From the NCBI RefSeq assembly GCF_030287445.1, contig NZ_JASVWB010000004.1, positions 186,001-250,000 of the forward strand: a stretch of DNA of 64,000 nucleotides, read 5' to 3'. Made by a program: the position numbers and the translations under genes. The first letter of the stretch is position 1; every line of letters starts with the position of its first letter. Source of the stretch: Streptomyces sp. ALI-76-A. Its GTDB lineage: Bacteria > Actinomycetota > Actinomycetes > Streptomycetales > Streptomycetaceae. Below the pieces are notes generated by a model that was not told the DNA's origin, did not search any database, and saw only the letters and a program-made list of their open reading frames with translations. Positions 1-8,647 of the stretch are shown here, piece by piece.

Positions 1-835
1 TGTGCTGCTGGCCGTTGAAGGACAGCGAGTACGTGTAGAAGTTCGGGGTGTAGTCGGTGGTGAGGGCGTTGCGGGCCAGCGGCCGCAGGATGTTCGGCTC
101 GTTGAAGAGCTGGAAGCTGCCGATGATGGAGAAGATCGTGGCGATCACGAGGGCCCCGCGGATCGCGGGCAGCTTGATCGCCGTGATGACGCGGATCTGT
201 CCGGCGCCGTCGATCTCCGCCGCCTCGTACAGGGACTGCGGGATGACGCGCAGCGCCGAGTAGAAGATCAGCATGTTGTAGCCGACGAACTCCCAGGTGA
301 CGATGTTGCCGATGGACGCCAGCACCAGGTCGGGCGAGAGCGGGTCCGGCAGCGTGACGCCGAACGCCTCGTTGATGTCGCCGACCAGCCCGTACTTCGT
401 GCCGTACATGAAGCCCCACATCAGGGTGGCGACGACGGCGGGCACCGCGTACGGCAGGAAGATCGAGATGCGGAAGAAGCTCTTGCCGTACAGCCGCCCG
501 CTGTCCAGGGCCAGCGCCACCAGCAGGGCGATGCCCAGCATGATCGGCACCTGGATGCACAGGAACAGCGAGACCCGGCCGAGCGAGGCCCAGAACTGGT
601 CGTCCTGGAGGGCCTGCGTGTAGTTGTCGAGGCCGACGAAGGTGTTCCCGCCGATGAGCTGGTTGCGGTAGAGGCTCAGATAGATCGAGTACACGATCGG
701 AGCCAGGAACACCAGGGCGAACACGGCCACGAAGGGACCGATGAAACCCCACCCCGTCCAGGAGCGGCGGTCCCGTTTCGCCGGGGGTGGTGCCGGCCGC
801 GCCTGGGCGGCCGCCGGCGGTTGCAGCGTCGTCAT
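1..835 (-). CDS. Sugar ABC transporter permease, MalF type (3' end outside window)
   Basis: Inner-membrane permease of a CUT1-type sugar importer. About 278 codons are inside the window; the C-terminus is cut by the left edge. After a short Ala/Pro-rich cytoplasmic tail, a first membrane segment (about residues 28-52) is followed by the binding-protein-dependent transport domain. The EAA loop with the ATPase-contact motif reads EAAEIDGAGQ, typical of MalF/UgpA proteins. The ATG lies in the divergent region shared with the LacI gene at 1070, so the LacI protein probably represses this operon. The other permease, binding protein and any ATPase would be off the left edge; streptomycete sugar importers often borrow the shared MsiK ATPase. 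Substrate cannot be told. Confidence 0.93.
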   Translation of the reverse strand, partial: MTTLQPPAAAQARPAPPPAKRDRRSWTGWGFIGPFVAVFALVFLAPIVYSIYLSLYRNQLIGGNTFVGLDNYTQALQDDQFWASLGRVSLFLCIQVPIMLGIALLVALALDSGRLYGKSFFRISIFLPYAVPAVVATLMWGFMYGTKYGLVGDINEAFGVTLPDPLSPDLVLASIGNIVTWEFVGYNMLIFYSALRVIPQSLYEAAEIDGAGQIRVITAIKLPAIRGALVIATIFSIIGSFQLFNEPNILRPLARNALTTDYTPNFYTYSLSFNGQQH

Positions 836-912
836 GTCGTTCCTCGCTCGTCCACGTCCTGGAACTGGCGGAGGCGGCCTGACATCCGTGGCCGGTGCCG
901 CGCCCACCGCTG

Positions 913-928
913 ACGTCGACGTAAACAT
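913..928. promoter_or_regulatory. Degenerate second operator
   Basis: ACGTCGACGTAAACAT matches the perfect palindrome at 958-973 at 13 of 16 positions, with the right half-site intact and the left half decayed. Centres are 45 bp apart, about four helical turns, so two repressor dimers could bind on the same face or loop the promoter. Confidence 0.6.
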
Positions 929-957
929 CAAGCCACCCGGGAAAGCGGTGAGCTGTT

Positions 958-973
958 ATGTTTACGTAAACAT
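958..973. promoter_or_regulatory. Perfect 16-bp palindrome, probable LacI-family operator
   Basis: The sequence ATGTTTACGTAAACAT is its own reverse complement and lies between the divergent permease (start 835) and lacI-family gene (start 1070). LacI-family operators are even palindromes with a central CG, which fits. A second copy lies 45 bp to the left at 913-928. It is the likely binding site of the regulator encoded at 1070. Confidence 0.8.
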
Positions 974-1069
974 CCGATGGCGGCATGTCTACACTGCCCC
1001 GTTGACGGGGGTCAAGGGTCCCCGGGGTAACGGTGACGTGATCAGCGGTGGAGAGGTGGCGGACGGCGA

Positions 1070-2209
1070 GTGGACACGGCTGAGAGAACGCCGGCGAGCG
1101 TGCCCGGGCCGGCCGCGGAAGCGGTGGGCGAGCCCGCGGACCTGAGCGGCGGCGGGCCGAAACGCGCCCGTGGCCGCCCGCGGGGCGGCGGACGGGCCAG
1201 CGCGTCCATGGCGGACGTGGCCCGGCTGGCGGGCGTCTCCTCGCAGACCGTGTCCCGCGTGTCCAACGGTTACGCCGGCGTGAACGAGGAGACCCGCCGG
1301 CAGGTCCTCGCGGCGATGCAGGAACTCGGCTACCGGCCCAACAGCGCGGCCCGCGCCCTCAAGCGCGGCGAGTTCCGCACCATCGGCGTCATCACCTTCT
1401 CGCTGTCCACCACCGGCAACGTGCGCACGCTGGAGGCCATCGCCAACTCCGCGGCGCACGAGGGGTACGCGGTGACGCTGCTGCCGGTCGCCGTACCGAC
1501 CCAGGACGAGGTGCGGGGCGCCTTCTCCCGGCTGGAGGAACTCGCGGTCGACGCGGTGATCGTCATCATGGAGGTCCACCTCCTGGACGCGGCCACCGTC
1601 ACCCTGCCGCCGCACGTCCAGGTCGTGGTGGTCGACTCCGACGCGGGCGACCGCTACACGGTGGTGGACACCGACCAGGCCGGCGGCAGCCGCGCGGCCG
1701 TCCACCACCTCCTGGACCTGGGACACCGGACCGTATGGCATCTCGGCGGTCCCGAGGACTCGTTCGCCGCCCAGCGCCGCGCCGACGCCTGGCGCGGGGC
1801 TCTCGCCGAGGCCGGCCGTGCCGCGCCGCCCCTGGTGCGGGGCGACTGGTCGGCGGAGTCCGGCTACCGCGTCGGCCTCGAACTGGCCGCCCGCGAGGAG
1901 TGCACCGCCGTCTTCGCGGCCAACGACCAGATGGCCCTGGGCCTGCTGCGCGCCCTGCACGAGCGCGGGCGGCACGTGCCGGACGACGTCAGCGTCATCG
2001 GCTTCGACGACATCGCCGAGGCGAGTTCCTTCCTGCCGCCGCTCACCACCCTGCACCAGGACTTCGCCGAGGTGGGCCGGCTCTGCGTGGAGGCGGTGCT
2101 GCGCAAGGTGCGCCAGGAGGGGCCGGAGCGGGGGACGACACTGGTGCCGACCCGGTTGGTGCTGCGGGCCAGCACGGCACCGCCGCCCGGGCACGGGGGA
2201 CGGGCCTGA
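1070..2209 (+). CDS. LacI-family transcriptional repressor
   Basis: 379-residue one-domain-pair repressor. The LacI helix-turn-helix is at about residues 47-68 (MADVARLAGVSSQTVSRVSNGY region, containing the SxxTVSRVxN signature), followed by the periplasmic-binding-protein-like sugar sensor with FAANDQMALGLL and VIGFDDIAEA near the C-terminus, both hallmarks of the family. The 46-residue Gly/Arg-rich tail before the HTH is longer than usual; GTG 1070 has a purine-rich GGAGAGG about 12 bases upstream, but the in-frame ATG at 1208 is an alternative start. It is divergent from the sugar permease and the palindrome at 958-973 is its likely operator, so it probably controls uptake of one sugar. 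Confidence 0.95.
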   Translation: MDTAERTPASVPGPAAEAVGEPADLSGGGPKRARGRPRGGGRASASMADVARLAGVSSQTVSRVSNGYAGVNEETRRQVLAAMQELGYRPNSAARALKRGEFRTIGVITFSLSTTGNVRTLEAIANSAAHEGYAVTLLPVAVPTQDEVRGAFSRLEELAVDAVIVIMEVHLLDAATVTLPPHVQVVVVDSDAGDRYTVVDTDQAGGSRAAVHHLLDLGHRTVWHLGGPEDSFAAQRRADAWRGALAEAGRAAPPLVRGDWSAESGYRVGLELAAREECTAVFAANDQMALGLLRALHERGRHVPDDVSVIGFDDIAEASSFLPPLTTLHQDFAEVGRLCVEAVLRKVRQEGPERGTTLVPTRLVLRASTAPPPGHGGRA

Positions 2210-2363
2210 CGTAGGAGCGGAGCCGGTCGGAGGCGACCGGAGCCGCTCGGCCGGTGTGGCCGAAGCCACTTCGCCGACGAGGTCCGGGCCATGCCCTCGG
2301 GGTCTGACCTCGGGCTACCGTGCTGTGCAGTCTCCCTGTCCCCACGCAACAGTTCGGACGGCC

Positions 2364-2894
2364 GTGCTCGCAGACCTCTCCCCGCTCATAGCGGCGACCG
2401 CCCAGTGGCTGACACGCGCCTACCCGTCGGGCGGCGGCGCGCTCGCCTCCGCCCTCTGCGAGGTACAGGCCCGGCAGGCCGTGACCGTCGCCGCCTGGCT
2501 GCGCTACCCCACGCCGATGGACGCCGCGCTGGTCCGGATGGCCGGCTCCGGCGGCTCCGCCCGGCTGGACCGGATCACCGGCGGGGACCGCGCGGGCGCT
2601 CCGGAGGCGGACGAGGACGCCTGGCGGACCTGGGTCGACGAGGTCGTCGCGAGCTGGGCGGCCTGCCTGCTCACCGACCCGGAACTGGCCGCCCTCGCGG
2701 TGACCGCGGTCGCCGAGGACGGTCACACGGCCGCCGGTGCGGCCCTCGAGTTCCGCCGCCTGACCGCACCCGACGAGACGGACCGCCGGGCCGCGGCACT
2801 CCTGCGCCACCCCGACCTGCTCGCACCCGTGGCCGCACTGCACCAGGGTCAGCTTCTGAACCGCTTGGGGCAGGGGCGGATGCTGATCGCCTGA
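2364..2894 (+). CDS. Hypothetical protein, helical, 176 aa
   Basis: I do not recognise this family. The frame has the G/C third-position bias expected of a real streptomycete gene. The protein is about 176 residues, alanine-rich and predicted mostly helical, with no signal peptide, membrane segment or cysteine pair suggesting export. Two regions stand out: an N-terminal PLIAATAQWLTRAYPSGGG and a conserved-looking DAWRTWVDEVVASWAACLL. GTG 2364 is chosen because coding bias begins there; GTG 2325 in the same frame is possible and neither has a strong ribosome-binding site. It lies alone between the LacI gene and the convergent MFS gene. Confidence 0.55.
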   Translation: MLADLSPLIAATAQWLTRAYPSGGGALASALCEVQARQAVTVAAWLRYPTPMDAALVRMAGSGGSARLDRITGGDRAGAPEADEDAWRTWVDEVVASWAACLLTDPELAALAVTAVAEDGHTAAGAALEFRRLTAPDETDRRAAALLRHPDLLAPVAALHQGQLLNRLGQGRMLIA

Positions 2895-2940
2895 CGTCGG
2901 GGTGGGCGTGCCGGTCTCCCGTGCGGGTGGCTGTGCTGAT

Positions 2941-2964
2941 CGTCCGGGCCGGCAGGTCGTCCTC
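2941..2964. repeat. 24-bp exact copy of the MFS gene 3' end
   Basis: This 24-base stretch is identical to 3071-3094, which lies inside the last codons of the MFS gene (residues DDLPART). The copy lies about 130 bp downstream of the MFS stop on its strand, outside the reading frame. It looks like a small duplication of the gene end. Confidence 0.7.
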
Positions 2965-3049
2965 GGCCGGATGTGCCCGCTCGGGGGAGGGCGGTGGAGG
3001 CGGGTCCGGGGTGTGTGCCGGGGTCGGGTGGGGTTTGCCGTCGTGCTGC

Positions 3050-4525
3050 TCAGGCAGCCGTCTCCAGTGCCGTCCGGGCCGGCAGGTCGTCCTCCTCCGT
3101 CTTCAGGACCATCGTGGGCGCGCGACGGGCCCGCAGGGCGAACCCGGTTCCGATCGTGCCGGCGATGATCAGTCCGCCGAGGACCAGGGCGCCGCGGGCG
3201 CCGGCCAGTTCCATGAGGAGTCCGAGGGCGGGCGGTCCGCCGAGGCCCCAGACCGTGCCGATGCTGCCCCACACACCGAGGACGCGACCGCGCAGCCGGG
3301 CGGGCGGGTCGGTCTGGAGGACGGCCGTGCCGGCGGTGTCGGAGACGGACTCCACGACGGCCATCGGCAGGACCAGCACCAGCAGCACGGCGAGGGACGG
3401 CGACAGCCCCGCCACCACCTGGAGCAGGGCGCCCGTGGCGGCCAGTGCGCCGACCAGCCGTACGGACGGCCGGCGCAGGCGGGCACCGAGCACCGCGCCG
3501 AGGATCCCGCCGACGGCGAGCACCGTGGAGACGGTCCCGAACGCCTCGGCACCGCCCGCGAGCGGGCCGGTGACCAGCACCGCCAGGGTGAGTCCGTAAT
3601 TGCGGCCGAGGACCGCGCTGATCCCGGTGACACCGGCGAGCGCGACCAGCCGGGGCCGGCGGGCGAAGAACACCAGGCCCTGCCGCACGGTCATGTCGGA
3701 GCCCGCCTCGCGCGGCACCGCGACCGTACGCACCGCCGTCCCGGGCGGCTCGGCGGCGCCCGGCGCCGGGCGCAGGAACGGGACGACCGAGGCCACGAAC
3801 AGGAACGACAGACCGTTGGCGGCATACGCGGCGGCCGTGCCGAGGAAACCGATCGTCAGGCCGGCCAGGGCCGTCCCCACCAGCCGGCCGGCGCTGTGCA
3901 CCAGCGCGCCCACCCCGATCGCGGACGGGACGTCCTGCGGCGGGACGAGGTCGTTGCCCAGCAGGGCGCAGGCCGGTCCGTCGACCGTGGCGACGACACC
4001 GGTCACGGCGGCGAGGACGAGCAGGGTCGTCAGGTCCAGCCGGTCCAGTGCCACGAGCACCGCCATGACGAAGGCGACGGCGCCCAGCAGCGCCTGGCTG
4101 ATCGAGGCCGTCAGCTTCCGGGGCCAGCGGTCGACGGCCGCGCCGCCCAGCAGGCTCATCAGCAGGGCGGGCGCGGCCTGCACGGACATGGACAGCCCTG
4201 CCGCGGCGGCCGAGCCGGTGATCTGGAGGACCAGCAGGTTCTGGACCGTCAGCTGCATCCACGTACCGGCGTTGGACACGAAGTTGGCGACGGACCACCA
4301 GCGCATGCTCCGGTGCCGCAGGGACCGCCACGGCGAACGCGAGGCGCCCTTCGGCGACGCGGAGGCGGATTCCGGCGCAGGGGGGAGCGGGGCAGGGGAA
4401 AGGGAGGAAGACACAGTGCGGCACTCGGAGACGAGTCGGAGACTCAGGCAGGGGTATCGGCGGGAGACAGGAACGCCGGCTGCGCTGCGCGGTCGGTCCG
4501 GAGTGCCGGGATACGGCGCGCTCAT
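3050..4525 (-). CDS. MFS transporter, EntS/MFS_3-like exporter
   Basis: Major-facilitator protein of up to 491 residues with about 12 hydrophobic segments. The first transmembrane block carries WSVANFVSNAGTWMQ and NLLVLQITGSAAAAGL, characteristic of the EntS-like MFS_3 group, followed by the loop GGAAVDRWPRKL (motif A). Such proteins export siderophores, drugs or small metabolites by proton antiport at the cytoplasmic membrane. The ATG at 4525 gives a long, poorly conserved N-terminus; a GTG start about 40 codons further in is plausible, and neither has an obvious ribosome-binding site. The last residues (EEDDLPART) are encoded by sequence duplicated downstream at 2941-2964. The gene stands alone, so substrate is unknown. 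Confidence 0.9.
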   Translation of the reverse strand: MSAPYPGTPDRPRSAAGVPVSRRYPCLSLRLVSECRTVSSSLSPAPLPPAPESASASPKGASRSPWRSLRHRSMRWWSVANFVSNAGTWMQLTVQNLLVLQITGSAAAAGLSMSVQAAPALLMSLLGGAAVDRWPRKLTASISQALLGAVAFVMAVLVALDRLDLTTLLVLAAVTGVVATVDGPACALLGNDLVPPQDVPSAIGVGALVHSAGRLVGTALAGLTIGFLGTAAAYAANGLSFLFVASVVPFLRPAPGAAEPPGTAVRTVAVPREAGSDMTVRQGLVFFARRPRLVALAGVTGISAVLGRNYGLTLAVLVTGPLAGGAEAFGTVSTVLAVGGILGAVLGARLRRPSVRLVGALAATGALLQVVAGLSPSLAVLLVLVLPMAVVESVSDTAGTAVLQTDPPARLRGRVLGVWGSIGTVWGLGGPPALGLLMELAGARGALVLGGLIIAGTIGTGFALRARRAPTMVLKTEEDDLPARTALETAA

Positions 4526-4631
4526 GGTGACAGACGGGACGGGTGAGTGGACGCCGACGCGGACCGTACCGCTGCCGTGCCCGCCGCCAAACGGCCATGG
4601 CGGTCCGGGACTTGGTCCTCCGAGTGCGGTT

Positions 4632-4685
4632 GATCACATGCTGAGGGGCCCGCCGCCACCGCGGCGGGCCCCTCAGCATGTGATC
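4632..4685. terminator. 25-bp perfect hairpin, terminator of the hemerythrin gene
   Basis: Two 25-base arms (4632-4656 and 4661-4685) are exact reverse complements around a 4-base CACC loop. The hairpin begins 9 bases past the stop of the minus-strand hemerythrin gene. There is no T-tract, as usual for streptomycete terminators. The unusually long outer stem (GATCACATGCTGAG) goes beyond the GC core needed for termination. Confidence 0.85.
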
Positions 4686-4693
4686 CGGGTGGG

Positions 4694-5257
4694 TCAGTCC
4701 TGCTTGCCGCGTCCCGTCAGGGTGTCCCGCAGCCGGTCGACCAGCCCGGCACCCGGTGCCAGCAGCTTGTTCGCCGGGGGCTTGTCCGGGGCGGCCGGGT
4801 GCGGCCGGGTCGGCGCGACCTTCTTGGCCGTGCGCACCTTGTCGCCGAGATCGTCCAGCGCTTCCGCGGAGCAGGCGAGGCGCAGCTGCGGGAAGAGGTT
4901 CGCCTCCTCGTCGGTGATGTGGGAGCGGATCTCGCTCATCAGCCGTCCGACGAGCCGGTCGAACTCGGGGTCGCCCGGCTCGCGGCTCTCCAGGTCCTTC
5001 ATGATCTGCTCGGCCTCGGCGTGGTCCTGGAGCTCCCGGTCCGCCAGGGCGTTCCCGTCCGCCAGGTGCTCGCGCACCGCCGGGTAGAGATAGGCCTCCT
5101 CGGCCACCGAGTGCCGCACCAGCTCCATGGTGACCTGGTCCGCGTACACCTTGCGGTCCTTGTCACCCGACGGCAGCGACTCGATCCGGCCGAAGAGCTC
5201 CTCGACCTCCCTGTGGTCGGTCACCAGCTCGTCGACGACGTCTCCTCCGTGTCCCAT
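4694..5257 (-). CDS. Hemerythrin HHE cation-binding domain protein
   Basis: 187-residue cytoplasmic protein with two HHE helical hairpins. The di-iron ligands are visible as TDHREVEELF, VRHSVAEEAYLYP, DHAEAEQIM and HITDEEANLFPQL, giving the repeated His/Glu spacing of hemerythrins. Such proteins bind O2, NO or handle iron under oxidative stress. ATG 5257 is preferred over GTG 5266 because GGAGG (5266-5270) sits 8 bases before it and would overlap the GTG. The last 55 residues are Pro/Ala/Lys-rich and lie outside the domain. It is monocistronic, ended by the hairpin at 4632-4685. Confidence 0.92.
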   Translation of the reverse strand: MGHGGDVVDELVTDHREVEELFGRIESLPSGDKDRKVYADQVTMELVRHSVAEEAYLYPAVREHLADGNALADRELQDHAEAEQIMKDLESREPGDPEFDRLVGRLMSEIRSHITDEEANLFPQLRLACSAEALDDLGDKVRTAKKVAPTRPHPAAPDKPPANKLLAPGAGLVDRLRDTLTGRGKQD

Positions 5258-5536
5258 GCCCTTCACCTCCAGCCGGGGGGTGGCGGCTCCGGTGCGGTCC
5301 CGCCACCCGGCCCGAGTGCCCCGCGCGGGCCGTCCTACCCCTGGTCACGGCCCGGCCCCGGACCGGCCGGGAGGATCGCGGGACGAGGGGGAGCGATCCT
5401 CGACGAGGGCGTCCGGACGGTGTCCGGGCCCCCGCGGGGCCGGAGCCGTCACGGGCCACCGAGAGGGGGGTGTGGGGCGGGGCGGTCGTTGGAACCCGGA
5501 CCGGGACACCGCAGCCGCAGGACCCGGGAGGCCCAC

Positions 5537-6721
5537 GTGACCGATGCCGTCGACGAACTGCTCGAACAGGTGCGCGAGGAGGTGGCGGTGCGGGCGGAGC
5601 GGCTGTGGGAGGTCGCGCGGACGCTGCACGCCGATCCGGAGTACGCCTTCGACGAGCACCGGGCCGCCGCGCTGCTCGGCGCGGAACTGGAACGGGAGGG
5701 CTTCGCCGTCGAACGCGGTGTGGCCGGACTGCCCACCGCGTTCGCCGCGCGGGCGGGTGCGCGTTCCCGGCCGGCCGTGGCCCTGCTGCTGGAGTACGAC
5801 GCACTGCCCGGTCTCGGCCACGCCTGCGGCCACAACCTGATCGCCGCCGCCGGACTCGGCGCCGCGCTCGCCGCGCGGGCCGTGCTGGACGGCGACGAGG
5901 GCACGGTGTGGGCCGTCGGCACACCCGCCGAGGAAGGCGGCGGCGGGAAGGTCACCGAGGTCGAGGCGGGTCTGTTCGACGGGATCGACGCCGCGCTGAT
6001 GTTCCATCCCGGCGTGCACAGCTGGCAGTGGGCCCCGCTGACCGCGCAGGCCCAGTACCGGGTCGGCTTCCACGGCCGCGCCGCCCACCCCACCGGCAAC
6101 CCCACCGAGGGCATCGACGCCCTCGCGGCGCTCATCCAGCTGTTCAACACCCTCGCCGTCGTCGGCCGACGGCTCCCGGAGGGCTCGCACGTCCAGGGCA
6201 TCATCACGGACGGCGGCCGGGCGACGAACATCGTCCCCGAGTACGCGGAGGGTCTGTTCGGTCTGCGCGCGGCGACGACCGAGGCCCTGGAGGACCTGGC
6301 GGGGGAGCTGCTCACCTGCGCGTACGGCGTGGCCCGGGCCATGGGCACGACGGCCGCGGTGGAACGGGCCACGCCCCGCTACGAGCACTTCCGCGACAGC
6401 GCGGTGCTGTCCGGGCGGTTCGCCCGGCACCTGGAACGCGCCGGCCTCACGGTGACACCGCCCACGCCGGGCGTGTACCTGGGCTCCTCCGACATCGGCA
6501 ACGTCAGCGGGCGGGTGCCGGCCATCCACCCGTTCGTGGCCATCATGGATCCGGACGGCTCCGACCACACTCCCGAGTTCGCCGCGGCGGCCGTGTCCGC
6601 ACGCGGCCGCGAGGTGCTGCTGGCGGCGACGGAGGCCCTCGCCTGCACGGCCGTGGAGGTCCTGCTGCGCGGCGACGTACGCCGGAAGGCGTGGGACGAC
6701 CACGCGGCCGGGGCCGGATGA
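5537..6721 (+). CDS. M20-family amidohydrolase/peptidase
   Basis: 394-residue metal-dependent amidohydrolase. The metal site is seen as GHACGHN (H95, H99) and TPAEEGGGGK (E132-E133), and the dimerisation/lid region as VGFHGRAAHPTGNP. These match the AbgB/PM20D2-like M20 subgroup, which cleaves N-acyl or aminoacyl amide bonds in the cytoplasm. GTG 5537 follows a GGGAGG site. It has no close partner genes: a 279-bp gap precedes it and the next gene is convergent. Substrate is not deducible. Confidence 0.92.
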   Translation: MTDAVDELLEQVREEVAVRAERLWEVARTLHADPEYAFDEHRAAALLGAELEREGFAVERGVAGLPTAFAARAGARSRPAVALLLEYDALPGLGHACGHNLIAAAGLGAALAARAVLDGDEGTVWAVGTPAEEGGGGKVTEVEAGLFDGIDAALMFHPGVHSWQWAPLTAQAQYRVGFHGRAAHPTGNPTEGIDALAALIQLFNTLAVVGRRLPEGSHVQGIITDGGRATNIVPEYAEGLFGLRAATTEALEDLAGELLTCAYGVARAMGTTAAVERATPRYEHFRDSAVLSGRFARHLERAGLTVTPPTPGVYLGSSDIGNVSGRVPAIHPFVAIMDPDGSDHTPEFAAAAVSARGREVLLAATEALACTAVEVLLRGDVRRKAWDDHAAGAG

Positions 6722-6759
6722 GGCGGGCGGCGGCGGTCAGCCGGTGGCGTGCGGCGCGG

Positions 6760-7488
6760 TCAGTCGGTGGTGTGCAGCTGGTACACGTTGAACGCCCGCC
6801 GGATGACCGGCTGGGCCACGTTCCGCACCCGCACACCACCGGCCGTCATCCCGTGTTCGGTGCCCGCGTGGGCGTGGCCGTGGACGGAGAGGTCGGCGCC
6901 GGCCGTGTCGATCGCCTCGGCCAGCAGGTAGCTGCCGAGGAACGGGTAGATCTCCAGCGGCTCACCGGCGAGCGTGTCGGCCACCGGGGAGAAGTGCGTC
7001 AGCGCCACCCGCACCTCGCACCCCTGCCCCTCGAGGTCCTCCAGGGCGATGCGCAGTCCGTCCGCGCTGCGCCGGGTGTAGCGGACGAACTCCTTCATCA
7101 GCGGCTCGCCGAACTCCCCGGCGCTGCGGCCGACGAACCCGCCGCCGAAGCCCTTCGTCCCGGCGATCCCCAGCCGGGTTCCGCCGCACTCCACGACCGT
7201 GCCCTCGCCCTCCAGCACGGTCACACCCGCGTCCTGGAGGATGGCGGTGACCTTCTCGGGCTGCTCGTCGTGGTGGTCGTGGTTGCCGAGGACGGCGACG
7301 ACCGGCACCGGCAGCCCCGTCACCTCCTGGGCCACCACCCGGGCCTCCTCCGGTGTGCCGTGCCGGGTCAGGTCCCCGGCCAGCAGCAGCAGGTCGGCGC
7401 ATTCCGGCAGGGTGTCGAAGGCGGGCCGCAGCAGGCCCTGGCTGTCCGGTCCCATGTGGATGTCTCCCACGGCGGCGACGCGGATCAC
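6760..7488 (-). CDS. Calcineurin-like metallophosphoesterase
   Basis: 242-residue phosphoesterase with the metal-ligand motifs in order: VGDIH (residues 8-11), LAGDLT (37-41), VLGNHDHH, and VHGHAHAGTEHG near the C-terminus. The family hydrolyses phosphomonoesters or diesters with two metals. GTG 7488 has GAGGAG just upstream and overlaps the stop of the BON-domain gene by 4 bases (GTGA), so the two are translationally coupled. It is the last gene of the three-gene minus-strand operon 8482-6760. Confidence 0.93.
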   Translation of the reverse strand: MIRVAAVGDIHMGPDSQGLLRPAFDTLPECADLLLLAGDLTRHGTPEEARVVAQEVTGLPVPVVAVLGNHDHHDEQPEKVTAILQDAGVTVLEGEGTVVECGGTRLGIAGTKGFGGGFVGRSAGEFGEPLMKEFVRYTRRSADGLRIALEDLEGQGCEVRVALTHFSPVADTLAGEPLEIYPFLGSYLLAEAIDTAGADLSVHGHAHAGTEHGMTAGGVRVRNVAQPVIRRAFNVYQLHTTD

Positions 7489-7793
7489 GACAGCTCCTCG
7501 GCATGATCGGGGGAGGCGTTCTCCGCCACCACGACGTCGGTGTGCACGGCGAGCCCGGCCAGTTCCTCGTGGACGGTCCGCAGCAGCGTCTCCCGGCACT
7601 GGGCGGACGGGACCGTGCCGGTGACCACCACCGCTCCGGCCCGTACCTCGGCCCGTACGCCCAGCTCCCCCAGCTCCTCGGCGGCGAGCCGGTCACGCAG
7701 GTGGGCCACCCGGTATTCGACGTTCTGTGTGTTCTCGGCGTTCTCGGCCACCCCGCGCGGGGCGGCCGGGCGGGGCACGGCGGGCTCGCTCAT
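7485..7793 (-). CDS. BON-domain protein
   Basis: 102-residue protein with a BON fold in its second half: the segment VEYRVAHLRDRLAAEELGEL, then VRAEVRAGAVVVTGTVPS and VVVAEN. BON domains bind phospholipids or other envelope partners, but here no signal peptide is visible and the first 25 residues are Pro/Ala-rich. It overlaps both neighbours by 4 bases (ATGA with the nucleotidyltransferase gene, GTGA with the phosphoesterase), so it is the middle gene of a tight operon. Confidence 0.85.
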   Translation of the reverse strand: MSEPAVPRPAAPRGVAENAENTQNVEYRVAHLRDRLAAEELGELGVRAEVRAGAVVVTGTVPSAQCRETLLRTVHEELAGLAVHTDVVVAENASPDHAEELS

Positions 7794-8482
7794 CGCTGCT
7801 CCTCCTTCGGCCTGGGCTCGATGACGCCCAGCCGTTCCAGGAAGTAGAAGAACGCGTCGGGCATCGGGGCGTCCCCGCAGGCCTCGCGCACCGCGTCCCA
7901 GTCGACCTTCTCGCGCAGGGTGCGGGCGATGGGGAGGACGGCCCCGAAGTCGCAGTGGTGCTCGGAGAACGCGGACAGCAGGCTGTGCACCAGGTCGGTC
8001 GGTGCCAGCACCGGCATGAACACCGAGTCGACCGACAGCTCGTGAGCCCGGTCCAGCATCTGGGTGGTGACGGGCTGGTGCGCGAGCTCGAAGATGATGT
8101 CGACCTGCTGGCCGAGGCAGTTCGCCTTCAGCAGCCAGTCCTCCGGCGGTGTGAACACCTGGAGTCCGGCCTCACGGAGGGTCTGGGCGACGGCTTCGGC
8201 GTCCTCGGGGCGGATGCAGAAGTCGACGTCGTGCTGGAGGTTCTGGGTGCTTCCGTGCGCGTACACGGCGACACTGCCCGCGAGCGCGAACGGATGCCCC
8301 GCCCGCTTCAGGATCGCGCCGACCTGCTTGGCGGCCTGCAGGATCGCCTGGTTGCGGTCGAGGGGCAGTTCGCCCGTGAGTACCTGGTTCTGAGGCACGA
8401 GTTCAGGATCTCCTGTCGCCAGCCGCAGCTCGGCGACGCCGGCGCGCTGGTCGAAAGCGTTGTCGTCGGCGTGCTGCGCCAT
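7790..8482 (-). CDS. Nucleotidyltransferase-fold protein
   Basis: 230-residue protein of the minimal-nucleotidyltransferase superfamily: LAGSVAVYAHG with the GS motif followed by HDVDFCI, whose acidic pair would bind metal, and a helical C-terminal half. Members transfer nucleotides to small molecules, proteins or toxin targets. ATG 8482 is chosen because GAAAGGGGA precedes it. It starts an operon with the BON and phosphoesterase genes; together they resemble a small stress-associated set rather than a defined toxin-antitoxin pair. Function is not established. Confidence 0.82.
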   Translation of the reverse strand: MAQHADDNAFDQRAGVAELRLATGDPELVPQNQVLTGELPLDRNQAILQAAKQVGAILKRAGHPFALAGSVAVYAHGSTQNLQHDVDFCIRPEDAEAVAQTLREAGLQVFTPPEDWLLKANCLGQQVDIIFELAHQPVTTQMLDRAHELSVDSVFMPVLAPTDLVHSLLSAFSEHHCDFGAVLPIARTLREKVDWDAVREACGDAPMPDAFFYFLERLGVIEPRPKEEQR

Positions 8483-8583
8483 CGCTGTCCCCTTTCTGAT
8501 CGTCCCGTCGCCCGGCCCGCGTCCGGGGCCCGTGGGCGCGGGACCATGACGGCGAGGCTCGGGTACCCGGCGTGCCGTCTTCG

Positions 8584-8647
8584 ACACGGACACGGTGCGG
8601 GACGTCCGGAGCGCCACACGGACACGGTGCGGGGCGTCCGGAGCGCC
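8584..8647. repeat. Tandem 32-bp duplication
   Basis: Units 8584-8615 and 8616-8647 match at 31 of 32 positions. They lie in the divergent gap between the nucleotidyltransferase operon and the small gene at 8740. Each contains GGACACGGTGCGGG and GTCCGGAGCGCC. Confidence 0.85.

Noticed and set aside
2043..4679. 878-codon open frame on the minus strand
   Set aside because: Shadow of the MFS gene in another frame; composition is Arg/Pro-rich and motif-free.
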